64,000 nucleotides of DNA. It comes from Methyloversatilis universalis FAM5 (lineage in GTDB: Bacteria; Pseudomonadota; Gammaproteobacteria; Burkholderiales; Rhodocyclaceae). The stretch lies in NCBI RefSeq assembly GCF_000214035.2, contig NZ_AFHG01000049.1, positions 1 through 64,000 of the forward strand. Reading direction: 5' to 3'. Shown piece after piece: positions 14,390 to 22,107 of this stretch (the stretch's first letter is position 1; each line of letters begins with the position of its first letter). The translations under genes were made by a program, and so were the position numbers. Below the pieces are notes generated by a model. The model was given only the letters and a program-made list of their open reading frames with translations. It did not search any database and was not told the DNA's origin.

Positions 14390-16096
14390 ATGAGCAGCAA
14401 TGCAGATGTAATCGGCAGCGTGTCCGGCGGGGCTTCGGCCAGCCGGGCCGAAAATGCCGCGCTGCACCGGAAGATCGACTGGACCGGTGCGTTCTGGGTG
14501 GCCAGCGGTGTACCCGCGCTGGTGCTGTTTTCGATCGGTGCCATCGCGGCGACCGTGGGCAAGCCGTCCTGGCTGGTGTGGACGCTGTCGATCGGCTTTG
14601 GTTTCATCCAGGCCTTCACGTACGCTGAAATCGCCGGCCTGTTTCCGCACAAGTCGGGTGGCGCGTCGGTGTACGGCGCCGTTGCGTGGGTGCGCTACAG
14701 CAAGCTGATCGCACCGGTATCGGTATGGTGCAACTGGTTCGCCTGGTCACCGGTGCTGGCCATCGGTTCAGGGCTGGCCGCGGGCTACATTCTCGGTGCG
14801 CTGTTCCCGGCCGATGCCGCGATCAATACCTGGCAGCTCACGCTGGTCGATCTGAGTTCGATCAAGGCCGGTCTGTCGCTGCGGATCAACGCGACCTTCC
14901 TGGTCGGCGTGGTCATCCTGCTGGCGGTGTTCGCCATCCAGCACGGCGGCATCCTGCGTTCGGCACGGACCACCATGGTGCTGGGTGTGGTCGCACTGAT
15001 CCCGCTGATGCTGATCGCGCTGGTGCCGCTGCTGACCGGTGACCTGCCGTCGTCGCACTTCTCGCCGATGCTGCCGATCGCACGCGACGCACAGGGCCTG
15101 GTGATCGACGGTGCCTGGGACATGGCCGGCATCACGCTGATGGCGGGCGGCCTGTTCATCGCCGCGTGGTCCACCTACGGTTTCGAGACCGCGGTCTGCT
15201 ACACCCGCGAGTTCAAGGATCCGAAGAAGGACACCTTCAAGGCCATCTTCTACTCCGGCCTGCTGTGCATCGTGGTGTTCACGCTGGTTCCGCTGGCCTT
15301 CCAGGGTCATCTGGGCCTGGGTGAAGTGGTGACCCCGCCGGTGGTGGAAGCGGATGGCACGGTGTCGACCCCCGCGGTCTACAGCGGCATGCTGGCGCCG
15401 GAAATCTACAGCGGCATGGGCGTGGCCAACGTGATGTCGCACATGGTGGGTGGCGGTGAGTTCGTCGCCAACGTGCTGGTGGTGATGCTGGTGCTGGCGG
15501 TGCTGCTGTCCATCATGACCTCGATGGCCGGTTCGTCGCGCACGCTGTACCAGGCGTCGGTCGATGGCTGGCTGCCGCGCTACCTCTCGCACGTGAATGA
15601 GCACGGTGCGCCGACCCACGCGATGTGGACCGACCTCGGCTTCAACCTCATCCTGCTGCTGATGTCGGACTACGTGTTCGTGCTGGCCTGCTCCAACGTC
15701 GGCTACATCATGTTCAACTTCCTGAACCTGAACTCCGGCTGGATCCACCGCATCGACCGTCCGGACTGGGAACGTCCCTTCAAGGCACCGAAGATCGTGC
15801 TCGGACTGGGCGTCATCCTGGGCTTCGTGAACCTGTCGCTGATGGGCCTGGGTGCCGACATCTACGGCGCCGGCACGCTGACCGCCGGCCTGGTGTTCGC
15901 CTCGCTCATCATCCCGGTGTTCCTGTACCGCCACTACGTGCAGGACAAGGGCCAGTTCCCGGATGCGATGCTCGAAGACATGCACCTGGGTGATGCGCTG
16001 CCCAAGGGTGGCAAGCGTGCCGGCATCCTGCCCTATGTCACGCTGGCCGCTGGCGTGGTGGTGGTGATCGTCGCGCACAACCTCGCGGTGTACTGA
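14390..16096 (+). CDS. APC-family amino acid/amine permease
   Basis: A 568-residue integral membrane transporter of the amino acid-polyamine-organocation superfamily. The N-terminal segment GAFWVASGVPALVLFSIGAIAA matches the first APC helix, and I count about 12-14 hydrophobic helices. Substrate is not readable from sequence. Its place behind torF and the TMA-type promoter suggests a methylated amine or related compound. ATG 14390 is preferred to ATG 14384 because GAGGG at 14377-14381 is eight bases before it rather than two. An unusually long periplasmic loop occurs around residues 300-345 (GLGEVVTPPVVEADG and following). No ABC-type TMAO transporter genes are seen, so this may be the importer. 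Confidence 0.8.
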   Translation: MSSNADVIGSVSGGASASRAENAALHRKIDWTGAFWVASGVPALVLFSIGAIAATVGKPSWLVWTLSIGFGFIQAFTYAEIAGLFPHKSGGASVYGAVAWVRYSKLIAPVSVWCNWFAWSPVLAIGSGLAAGYILGALFPADAAINTWQLTLVDLSSIKAGLSLRINATFLVGVVILLAVFAIQHGGILRSARTTMVLGVVALIPLMLIALVPLLTGDLPSSHFSPMLPIARDAQGLVIDGAWDMAGITLMAGGLFIAAWSTYGFETAVCYTREFKDPKKDTFKAIFYSGLLCIVVFTLVPLAFQGHLGLGEVVTPPVVEADGTVSTPAVYSGMLAPEIYSGMGVANVMSHMVGGGEFVANVLVVMLVLAVLLSIMTSMAGSSRTLYQASVDGWLPRYLSHVNEHGAPTHAMWTDLGFNLILLLMSDYVFVLACSNVGYIMFNFLNLNSGWIHRIDRPDWERPFKAPKIVLGLGVILGFVNLSLMGLGADIYGAGTLTAGLVFASLIIPVFLYRHYVQDKGQFPDAMLEDMHLGDALPKGGKRAGILPYVTLAAGVVVVIVAHNLAVY

Positions 16097-16137
16097 AGCG
16101 CGTGAAGCCGCCTGCGGTCCGCCGCAGGTGACACGAC

Positions 16138-16173
16138 AGAAGGCCGTCCGGATGTGAATCCGGACGGCCTTCT
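16138..16173. terminator. strong bidirectional hairpin after the permease
   Basis: AGAAGGCCGTCCGGAT (16138-16153) pairs perfectly with ATCCGGACGGCCTTCT (16158-16173) around GTGA. It follows the permease stop by about 40 bases and ends the torF-permease unit. Confidence 0.85.
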
Positions 16174-16288
16174 GCTTTGCGGGCGCCCGGCCTGCGGCGG
16201 ATCGGATGCCCCGGGGAAGCGGGATGGAAAGACGTCGCTGGCCCGCGCGCTGCGGTCATCCGGATGTCATGGTGATTTAGAACGCTTC

Positions 16289-16347
16289 TACCTCCAATGG
16301 CTTACTCCCTCTTGAGAATTGTGAGCCACTGCCGCGTTCGCAATAAT
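16289..16347 (+). promoter_or_regulatory. small-RNA promoter with shared TMA-regulon operator
   Basis: TACCTCC-AA-TGGCTTA (16289-16304, one arm degenerate), a 10-bp spacer CTCCCTCTTG, AGAATTGT (16315-16322), 19 bp, then AATAAT (16342-16347). TTGTGA (16319-16324) with a 17-bp spacer to AATAAT makes a fair sigma-70 promoter. No protein gene with a ribosome site follows on this strand. Confidence 0.65.
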
Positions 16348-16353
16348 GTTTCT

Positions 16354-16523
16354 CATGCACCTGGCCGGTGCAGGCCTGTCCCGGCAGGCCGGGCAGACGT
16401 GTCTGCTTCAGCGCTTCATCCGGCCGGCGCACACGGGGGACTCCGGGAGCCCTCGGCTCTCCTCACCTTGGGCCGGCATGCGACATCAGCTCCTCCTGAT
16501 ATGCGCTGCCGGCGTCTTTTTTT
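16354..16523 (+). ncRNA. probable hairpin-rich small RNA, about 170 nt
   Basis: Downstream of the promoter at 16289-16347 there is no coding signal, but four hairpins and a terminator follow. TGCACC/GGTGCA is at 16356-16372, GGCCTG/CAGGCC at 16373-16390, GCAGA/TCTGC at 16393-16406 and a GGGAGCC/GGCTCTC stem at 16445-16461. The terminator stem GCCGGCA/TGCCGGC (16472-16478, 16507-16513) has an inner ATCAG/CTGAT helix and is followed by seven T (16517-16523). The apical loop of the terminator is CTCCTC, complementary to Shine-Dalgarno sequences. The transcript would end three bases before the convergent ANTAR regulator stop. Existence and ends are predicted only. Confidence 0.55.
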
Positions 16524-16525
16524 GT

Positions 16526-17143
16526 TCAGCGCATCTTGGCCAGATTTTCGGCCGGTGCCTGCAACAGATCCCGTGCCACGTCCTCGATCTTGCGCCGCTG
16601 CGTGCGCGCGGTCTTGCGCAGCATTTCAAAAGCCGGCTGCCGTTCGATGCGCAGCCGTTCCATCAGGATGCCGACCGCGATGCTGATTTCCCGCCGCTCG
16701 TCGAGCGCACGCTGCAGGTTCTGGCCGTTGCGGTGCAGCCGGCGCAGGTCTTCCGACCGGGCGAGCGCGGTACGCAGCGTGGGCAGCAGCTGTTCGACGT
16801 CGATCGGTTTGACCAGATAGCCCAGCGCACCGCGCTCCACCGCGCTGCGTACCCGGCCCGGATCGCCGAAGGCGGTCAGGAAGATGACCGGCAGCGACAG
16901 CTGTTCGTTGAGCAGCGCGGCAAATTCGAGTCCGGACATGCCCGGCAGCTGTTCGTCCAGGATGGCCAGGTCGAAGGTGCTGTCGGCGATCAGCGGCAGG
17001 GCCTCTTCCGCCGATCGGCTGGTGCTGACCTGATAGCCGTGTTCGCGCAGGCCGGCGGACAGCGTGGCGGAAATCAGTCTGTCATCTTCGACCAGCAGCA
17101 GGTGCGGGCGCTGGTCCGGTTCATCGTCCTGAGGGGTACTCAT
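16526..17143 (-). CDS. ANTAR-domain response regulator
   Basis: A 205-residue regulator. The receiver domain is at about 12-130, with acidic pocket VEDD, phosphoacceptor in LAILDEQLPGMSG, Thr/Ala in FLTAFGD and Lys in VKPID. A C-terminal ANTAR domain at about 145-205 contains the helical IAVGILMERLRIERQPAFEMLRK block. ANTAR regulators (AmiR, NasT, EutV) bind paired RNA hairpins in leaders and prevent transcription termination, rather than binding DNA. It is encoded 13 bases after the kinase gene and must be its partner. The arrangement is like EutVW of ethanolamine use. The TMA block beside it is the likely target, but no clear dual-hairpin target was found. Confidence 0.9.
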   Translation of the reverse strand: MSTPQDDEPDQRPHLLLVEDDRLISATLSAGLREHGYQVSTSRSAEEALPLIADSTFDLAILDEQLPGMSGLEFAALLNEQLSLPVIFLTAFGDPGRVRSAVERGALGYLVKPIDVEQLLPTLRTALARSEDLRRLHRNGQNLQRALDERREISIAVGILMERLRIERQPAFEMLRKTARTQRRKIEDVARDLLQAPAENLAKMR

Positions 17144-17156
17144 GTTCGGATTCTCT

Positions 17157-18650
17157 TCAAAGCGTGATGATGGGCGGGCGCAGAAGCAGGTGGGCCTGCA
17201 CCCTGTCGGCGTGCTGACGGTAGGTCAGCTCCGTGTGTTCGGGCGGCAGCAGCGCCGCCAGCAGTTCCAGGCCCTGACCCAGGTGACAGCGGGCCTGGAA
17301 ATCGAAGCCATCGGGCAGATGTCCGTGGTTGCCGATGACGATGAGAGCGCCTTCGCCGCACAGCGAGAGGTCGATGCGGATGCCCTCCGGATCATGGTCG
17401 TCGCCGCGGTGGTGCTTGACCGCGTTCATCAGCAGTTCGTTCAGCACGATGGCCAGCGGCACCGTTTCGGCGTCGGCGAGAATGCGCGTGTCGCCACTGC
17501 GGTCATTCACCTCCAGCTGCACCGACGACTGGAACAGCCCCTCTATGCTCCCGGCGATCATGCGCAGCAGTTCGCCCAGTACCAGCGGTTCGCCCGGGTG
17601 ACTGCCCTGCAGCTCGTGGATGACCGCGATCGAGCGGACCTGGCTGATGGCGCCGGTCAGCGCGCTCGCCAGGCCCGGATGCTGTCCAGCGCAGCGTCGC
17701 AGCAGGCCGACCACGCCCTGCAGGCTGTTCTTCATCCGGTGATGCGCTTCGCGTACCAGCGTTTCCGACTGTCGTTCCGCCTGCGCAAGCATCTGGGCTT
17801 CCGCCCGCTTGCGCACCGTGATGTCTTCCGCCACGCCGGCCACCTGCACCTGACCGCCTTGCGGCTGCCAAGGGAAGGCGCGGCAGTGCAGCCACAGGAT
17901 CTGTCCGTCGGGCGCCGCCATCCTGACCTCGATCTGAGCGCTTTCCCCCCGCGACTGGGCGGCCAGGAAGGCGTCGAAGCGGGTCCGGTCCGGTGGCGCG
18001 ATCAGGGTGCGCCAGAGCGCGATGTCATCCTGTCCGGGCAGGCCGGACAGCGCGGTCAGTTCGGAAAAGGCCGGGCTTGCGTAGTGGATGCGGCCGGTCT
18101 GCGGATTGCTGACCCAGAAGATTTCGCGGATGTGCTCGGCCAGCAGGTAGAAGCGCTCCTGCGCCGCCTGCATTTCGGCCTCGGCCTGCTTGCGTGCGCG
18201 GATGTCGCGAACCACCGCGATCACATGGTCGGCGCCGTCGAGACGGATGCGGGCGCCACTGACATCCACCGGAATGATTTCGCCGTCACGGGCCACGATG
18301 AGGCCGTCGTCGTAGCGGGCGCTGCCGGTCGTGCGCAGCAGGTCGAAGGCGTCGGCGATGCGCGCGGTTTCGCTGGCAGGATGGAAGTGCGACACCGGAC
18401 GCCCGCTCAGTTCGTCACGCCGATAGCCCAGCAGGGCTTCGGCCGCCGCATTGGCGTCCAGCATTTCGCCGTCGAGAGACACCAGGAACAGCGCGTCCGG
18501 CACGCCGTCGAAAAGCGTCTGCCAGCCGGGCCGGATTATGTCCTTGGGATAGTGAGGGCCGAGCTGCACCTCGCCCTGCACCGAATCGGTGCCTGTCGCC
18601 CCCGGCCCTACGTGCCGGGATGCAACCGGAATAGGTGTGCTGCGGGCCAT
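17157..18650 (-). CDS. cytoplasmic PAS sensor histidine kinase, HisKA_2 type
   Basis: A 497-residue kinase without membrane segments. It has PAS 1 at about 40-150 (GVPDALFLVSLDGEMLDANAA) and PAS 2 at about 160-285. A HisKA_2 dimerisation domain follows with the phosphoacceptor in REAHHRMKNSLQG at His 303/304, then a HATPase_c with NELLMNAVKHH and a degenerate G-box region. HisKA_2 kinases such as EutW typically pair with ANTAR regulators, as here. With two PAS domains and no transmembrane helix it should sense a cytoplasmic small molecule or redox state. The signal could be a methylated amine or C1 intermediate; that is guesswork from the neighbours. The start at ATG 18650 follows a G-rich ribosome site. 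Confidence 0.88.
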   Translation of the reverse strand: MARSTPIPVASRHVGPGATGTDSVQGEVQLGPHYPKDIIRPGWQTLFDGVPDALFLVSLDGEMLDANAAAEALLGYRRDELSGRPVSHFHPASETARIADAFDLLRTTGSARYDDGLIVARDGEIIPVDVSGARIRLDGADHVIAVVRDIRARKQAEAEMQAAQERFYLLAEHIREIFWVSNPQTGRIHYASPAFSELTALSGLPGQDDIALWRTLIAPPDRTRFDAFLAAQSRGESAQIEVRMAAPDGQILWLHCRAFPWQPQGGQVQVAGVAEDITVRKRAEAQMLAQAERQSETLVREAHHRMKNSLQGVVGLLRRCAGQHPGLASALTGAISQVRSIAVIHELQGSHPGEPLVLGELLRMIAGSIEGLFQSSVQLEVNDRSGDTRILADAETVPLAIVLNELLMNAVKHHRGDDHDPEGIRIDLSLCGEGALIVIGNHGHLPDGFDFQARCHLGQGLELLAALLPPEHTELTYRQHADRVQAHLLLRPPIITL

Positions 18651-18826
18651 GCGTGGCGCCCCCTGTATGCCGTTGTGCGGAAGCTCCGACGTCGCTGATG
18701 TCGCGCGGGGGTCAGGCGCGGCACGATGGCGATGCGTTCGGACCGGATCTGACGTCCGGCTCGCTTCGTTAACGGATGATTTTATCGCATGGTTCTACTC
18801 TTGCGAGCGCAAAGGTGAACGCCTGT

Positions 18827-19204
18827 TCAAAAATGCTCGGCGAGCACCAGCACCCACACCAGCAGGGCATTGAACAGCGCCACCATGACCGCGGCCGAGC
18901 CGATGTCCTTGGCCCGCTTGGCGAGCTGGTGGTTTTCGAGCGAAATGCGGTCCACCGTCGCTTCGATCGCCGAATTGACCAGTTCGACGATGAGGACCGC
19001 CAGCACGCTGAAGCACAGCAGCGCGCGCTCGCTGCCGGAGTTGCCCAGCCAGAGGGCCAGCGGGATGAGCACCACCGCGGCCACGACTTCCTGGCGGAAG
19101 GCGTCCTCGTGGCGGAAGGCGGCACGCAGGCCGGCCGCCGAATAGCCGGCGGCATTGATCAGCCGGCGCAGCCCGGTCTTGCCCTTGAACGGACTTTCCT
19201 GCAT
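18827..19204 (-). CDS. dgkA: diacylglycerol kinase
   Basis: A 125-residue small membrane enzyme that phosphorylates diacylglycerol, recycling the lipid left by osmoregulated glucan and LPS modification. It has the family block RRLINAAGYSAAGLRAAFRHEDAFRQE at the N-terminus. The signature VELVNSAIEATVDRIS follows with the catalytic Glu, and there are three membrane helices. Length is normal for DgkA (about 120). AGGAA upstream supports ATG 19204. It is followed by tpx in the same direction on the upstream side, without overlap. Confidence 0.93.
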   Translation of the reverse strand: MQESPFKGKTGLRRLINAAGYSAAGLRAAFRHEDAFRQEVVAAVVLIPLALWLGNSGSERALLCFSVLAVLIVELVNSAIEATVDRISLENHQLAKRAKDIGSAAVMVALFNALLVWVLVLAEHF

Positions 19205-19262
19205 GGATTCGGTGTTCCTGTGAAGCCGGGCGCGCCGCAGGGGCCCGCCCGGCGGAAGCGGC

Positions 19263-19766
19263 TCAGCGGAGTGCGGCCAGCGCGGCGGCGTAGTCCGGTT
19301 CCTGCTTGATTTCCGGCACCAGCTCGGCGTGCAGCACGGTGTCGTCGGCATCCAGCACCAGCACCGCGCGCGCGGTCAGACCGGCCAGCGGGCCATCGAT
19401 GATTTCCACGCCGTAGTTGGCCATGAATTCGCGGCCGCGCAGCGTGGAGAGCGACTGCACGTTCTGCAGGCCTTCGGTTTCGCAGAAGCGCTTCATCGCG
19501 AACGGCAGGTCGGCCGAAATGACCAGCACCACGGTATTGGCGATGCCGCCCGCCTGTTCGTTGAACTTGCGGGTGGAGGTCTGGCACACCGGCGTGTCCA
19601 GGCTGGGCACGATGTTGAGCACCTTGCGCTTGCCGGCCAGGCTGGCGAGCGACACGTCGGACAGGTCGGTGCCGACCAGTGAGAACGCCGGTGCCTTGCT
19701 GCCCTTGGCCGGGAAGTGGCCGGCGAGATGGACGGGGTTGCCGCCGAGCGTGATGGTCTGGGTCAT
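19263..19766 (-). CDS. tpx: thiol peroxidase (Tpx, 2-Cys peroxiredoxin)
   Basis: A 167-residue peroxiredoxin that reduces hydroperoxides using thioredoxin. The peroxidatic cysteine lies in [17 protein letters not shown] at about residue 60, and the resolving cysteine in [10 protein letters not shown] at about 94. These are the standard Tpx positions. AGGAGG lies seven bases before ATG 19766. It is a single gene with its own Shine-Dalgarno sequence, 58 bases upstream of dgkA. Confidence 0.95.
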   Translation of the reverse strand: MTQTITLGGNPVHLAGHFPAKGSKAPAFSLVGTDLSDVSLASLAGKRKVLNIVPSLDTPVCQTSTRKFNEQAGGIANTVVLVISADLPFAMKRFCETEGLQNVQSLSTLRGREFMANYGVEIIDGPLAGLTARAVLVLDADDTVLHAELVPEIKQEPDYAAALAALR

Positions 19767-19837
19767 GTCTTTTCCTCCTGCGTGGTGTGATCGCACCTGA
19801 ACGGCGTGCGGACTGCGGTATGCCCTGATCCCGAGGG

Positions 19838-21172
19838 TCAGGGGTGGAATACGTAGAGCCGGTAGCCGCCGGCCGATGTCGCGCCCGGATCGACCAGCAG
19901 GCTGACCGCATGTTCCGAGTTTCCGGTGAAGGTTTCGGGACGGTCCGCCGCCGGCAGGTAGTCTTCCGGGGCGATCACCCGGCGCAGCACCGGCCGGTCG
20001 GCGGTGTCGGTCAGCGTCAGTTCCAGATGTGGCCAGGTCTGCGGGAAGGCGGCGCCATTGCGCAGCAGTGCGTTCAGCCTGAGCAGCGGCGCGCGCTCAC
20101 GGTCCGGGTTCAGTTCCGACGATTCGATGCTGATCAGGTCGGCGCGGCGCGGTGCGGGCACGCTGCAGCCCAGGCGTTCGCAGGCGCGCTCCAGCACCGG
20201 CTTGAGCGCCGGCTGGGCGACCGCCAGTTCGGTGCGGAACACGTAGATGAGCTGGGCGACGGCGGCCAGCGCGAGCAGCGTGCAGCCGGTGGTCCACAGC
20301 ACGGTGGCGATCAGGCTGCGGCCGGCCGGGGCCGCGTCGCCATACAGCTCACGGCGGATGCGCTGGACTGCTGGGTCGCGCACCGGCTCCAGCCGCGCCG
20401 GCACGTCCAGCAGCGGGTCGGGTTCGGCCGGCTGCAGCGTGCCGACCGGCGTCGCTGCAATCGTGTTGTCCGCCAGCGGCGCTGCGTCGGCCGGTGGAAC
20501 GTCGGCGGCGGTGTCCGGGGCGTCGTGTGCCGATGCATCGGGATCGCGGTAGCGGTCGTCGGTCGCTTCCAGTTCCGCCAGCATGTCGACCACCGGCACC
20601 GGCTGCGTGATGTCCGGATCCGCCGCCGGCGGTGATGAGTCTGCTGCTTCGTCCAGCGGCGCGCCCAGGTCGATCGCGATGGCGTCGTCCAGGTCGTCGT
20701 CGCGCGGCGTGTCCTGCGTGGTGACCGGCGTATCCGTCAGGTCCGGCTCGACGGCTTCATTGGCGCCCTGGGTCGCCCAGTAATCGGTGGTGCGTTCGAC
20801 CAGGCATTCAACGCTTTCGCCCGCCTGGGGAGCCGGCAGTTCGCCGGCGTCCGCCGTGCTGCCTTCCGGCGCGTCTTCAGGCGGCCAGTCGGTGATGATG
20901 TCGGCGGGTGACTGCGCCGGCGTTTCAATGGCCGGGGCGGTGAGCACGCTCAGCGTGGCGTGACTGTGCTCCGGAGGCGGTGCATCGGCGGCCTGATGGC
21001 TGTCGGCCTGCGGGGCTGCAACGGCGCTGCGCGGCAGCGGCAGCTCGACCATGGCGTCCACGGCGTCGAACACCGTATGACAGCGGCCGCAGCGTACCCG
21101 GCCTTCGCGTGCCCGGAGCTGAACCGTGTCCAGCCGGAACACGGTGGCGCAGGCCGGGCAGCGGGTGAGCAT
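19838..21172 (-). CDS. zinc-ribbon and DUF3426 domain protein
   Basis: A 444-residue protein. An N-terminal zinc ribbon ([12 protein letters not shown] ... [13 protein letters not shown], cysteines at about 5, 8, 28 and 31) is followed by a long acidic, low-complexity linker rich in Asp, Ala and Pro. A single membrane helix comes near 288-308 ([21 protein letters not shown]), then a C-terminal DUF3426 domain of about 130 residues. This architecture is common in betaproteobacteria right after prmA, as here, where the start overlaps the prmA stop by one base. The function is unknown; the topology suggests a cytoplasmic zinc ribbon and a periplasmic DUF3426. Confidence 0.85.
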   Translation of the reverse strand: MLTRCPACATVFRLDTVQLRAREGRVRCGRCHTVFDAVDAMVELPLPRSAVAAPQADSHQAADAPPPEHSHATLSVLTAPAIETPAQSPADIITDWPPEDAPEGSTADAGELPAPQAGESVECLVERTTDYWATQGANEAVEPDLTDTPVTTQDTPRDDDLDDAIAIDLGAPLDEAADSSPPAADPDITQPVPVVDMLAELEATDDRYRDPDASAHDAPDTAADVPPADAAPLADNTIAATPVGTLQPAEPDPLLDVPARLEPVRDPAVQRIRRELYGDAAPAGRSLIATVLWTTGCTLLALAAVAQLIYVFRTELAVAQPALKPVLERACERLGCSVPAPRRADLISIESSELNPDRERAPLLRLNALLRNGAAFPQTWPHLELTLTDTADRPVLRRVIAPEDYLPAADRPETFTGNSEHAVSLLVDPGATSAGGYRLYVFHP

Positions 21173-22107
21173 CAGGCGCGGGTCCCGGTCAGCAGCACCC
21201 AGCCCTCGCGCTCACCGGCCACCTCCAGTTCGAAAGCCGGGCGGTAGGCGGCGCGTACCATGTCGGTCTGCGCGGCCAGGATGCCGGACAGCGCGATGCG
21301 TCCGCCGCTGCGGGTGAGCCCGCACAGCAGCGGCGCCAGCACGGTGAGCGGGTTGGCCAGGATGTTGGCGACCACCACGTCGGCGGTGTGGTCGATGTTT
21401 TCGCGCGAGTGCAGCAGTTCGAGCGTGGCGCCGTTGCGTTCGGCGTTGTAGCGGGCGGCATCCATCGCGTGCGGATCGATGTCGGTGCCGGTCACCCGCG
21501 CCGCGCCCAGCTTGGCCGCGGCGAGCGCCAGGATGCCCGAGCCGCAGCCGTAGTCGATGACGGTTTCGCCGCCGCGGATCACGCTGTCCAGCCACTCCAG
21601 GCACAGCCGCGTGGTCGGGTGCGAGCCGGTGCCGAAAGCCATGCCCGGGTCCAGCGTGATGTTGATCGCGGCCGGGTCCGGCTGCGCGTGCCACGACGGC
21701 ACGATCCAGAGCCGCTTCGATACCGGAATCGGTTCGAACTGCGCCTGCGTGATGCGCACCCAGTTCTGCTCGTCCAGCGGCGCGGTGGTGTAGGGCGGCG
21801 GGGCGGTCAGGCCGGCGGCTTCCGCCGCTTCGGCCATCGCGGTCGCGTAGTCGGCGTCGCGGTCGAACAGCGCGTGTAGCCGCGAGTGCGGCCACAGTTC
21901 GACCGCCACCGGCATGCCCGGCTCGCCGAACTGCGGCTTTTCGTCCGGCGTGCCGGCGTCGGCGTCCTCGATGTCCACCGACAGCGCACCCGCTTCGAGC
22001 AGCGCGTCCGACAGCGCCTCGGCGTTGCCGGAATCGGCCAGCAGCGTGACCGTGATCCAGCCGCTGCCCTGTTGAGCGTCGCTCATGCCCGCATTTTCGT
22101 CCGCCAC
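21172..22107 (-). CDS. prmA: ribosomal protein L11 methyltransferase
   Basis: This 311-residue enzyme trimethylates ribosomal protein L11 with S-adenosylmethionine. The SAM-binding motif I appears as ETVIDYGCGSGILALAAAKLGA near residue 170, with GTGSHPTTRLCLEWL just before it and VVANILANPL after. It follows accC directly: the accC stop TAA is immediately followed by this GTG start. The GTG 22107 has AAGGCG upstream. ATG 22086 (MSDAQQG) is an alternative that fits the usual N-terminus slightly better. The accB-accC-prmA order is common in betaproteobacteria. Confidence 0.94.
   Translation of the reverse strand: MADENAGMSDAQQGSGWITVTLLADSGNAEALSDALLEAGALSVDIEDADAGTPDEKPQFGEPGMPVAVELWPHSRLHALFDRDADYATAMAEAAEAAGLTAPPPYTTAPLDEQNWVRITQAQFEPIPVSKRLWIVPSWHAQPDPAAINITLDPGMAFGTGSHPTTRLCLEWLDSVIRGGETVIDYGCGSGILALAAAKLGAARVTGTDIDPHAMDAARYNAERNGATLELLHSRENIDHTADVVVANILANPLTVLAPLLCGLTRSGGRIALSGILAAQTDMVRAAYRPAFELEVAGEREGWVLLTGTRA

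Noticed and set aside
16354-16523. ANTAR-binding dual hairpins inside the small RNA
   Set aside because: The hairpin loops read TGGCC, TCCCGG, CGTG, CTC and CTCCTC. None has A first and G fourth in a hexaloop, so I do not claim direct ANTAR binding.
16346-17167. Plus-strand frame starting in the small-RNA region and running through the ANTAR gene
   Set aside because: It has no Shine-Dalgarno sequence, crosses a strong terminator, and beyond 16526 is only the complement of the response regulator.
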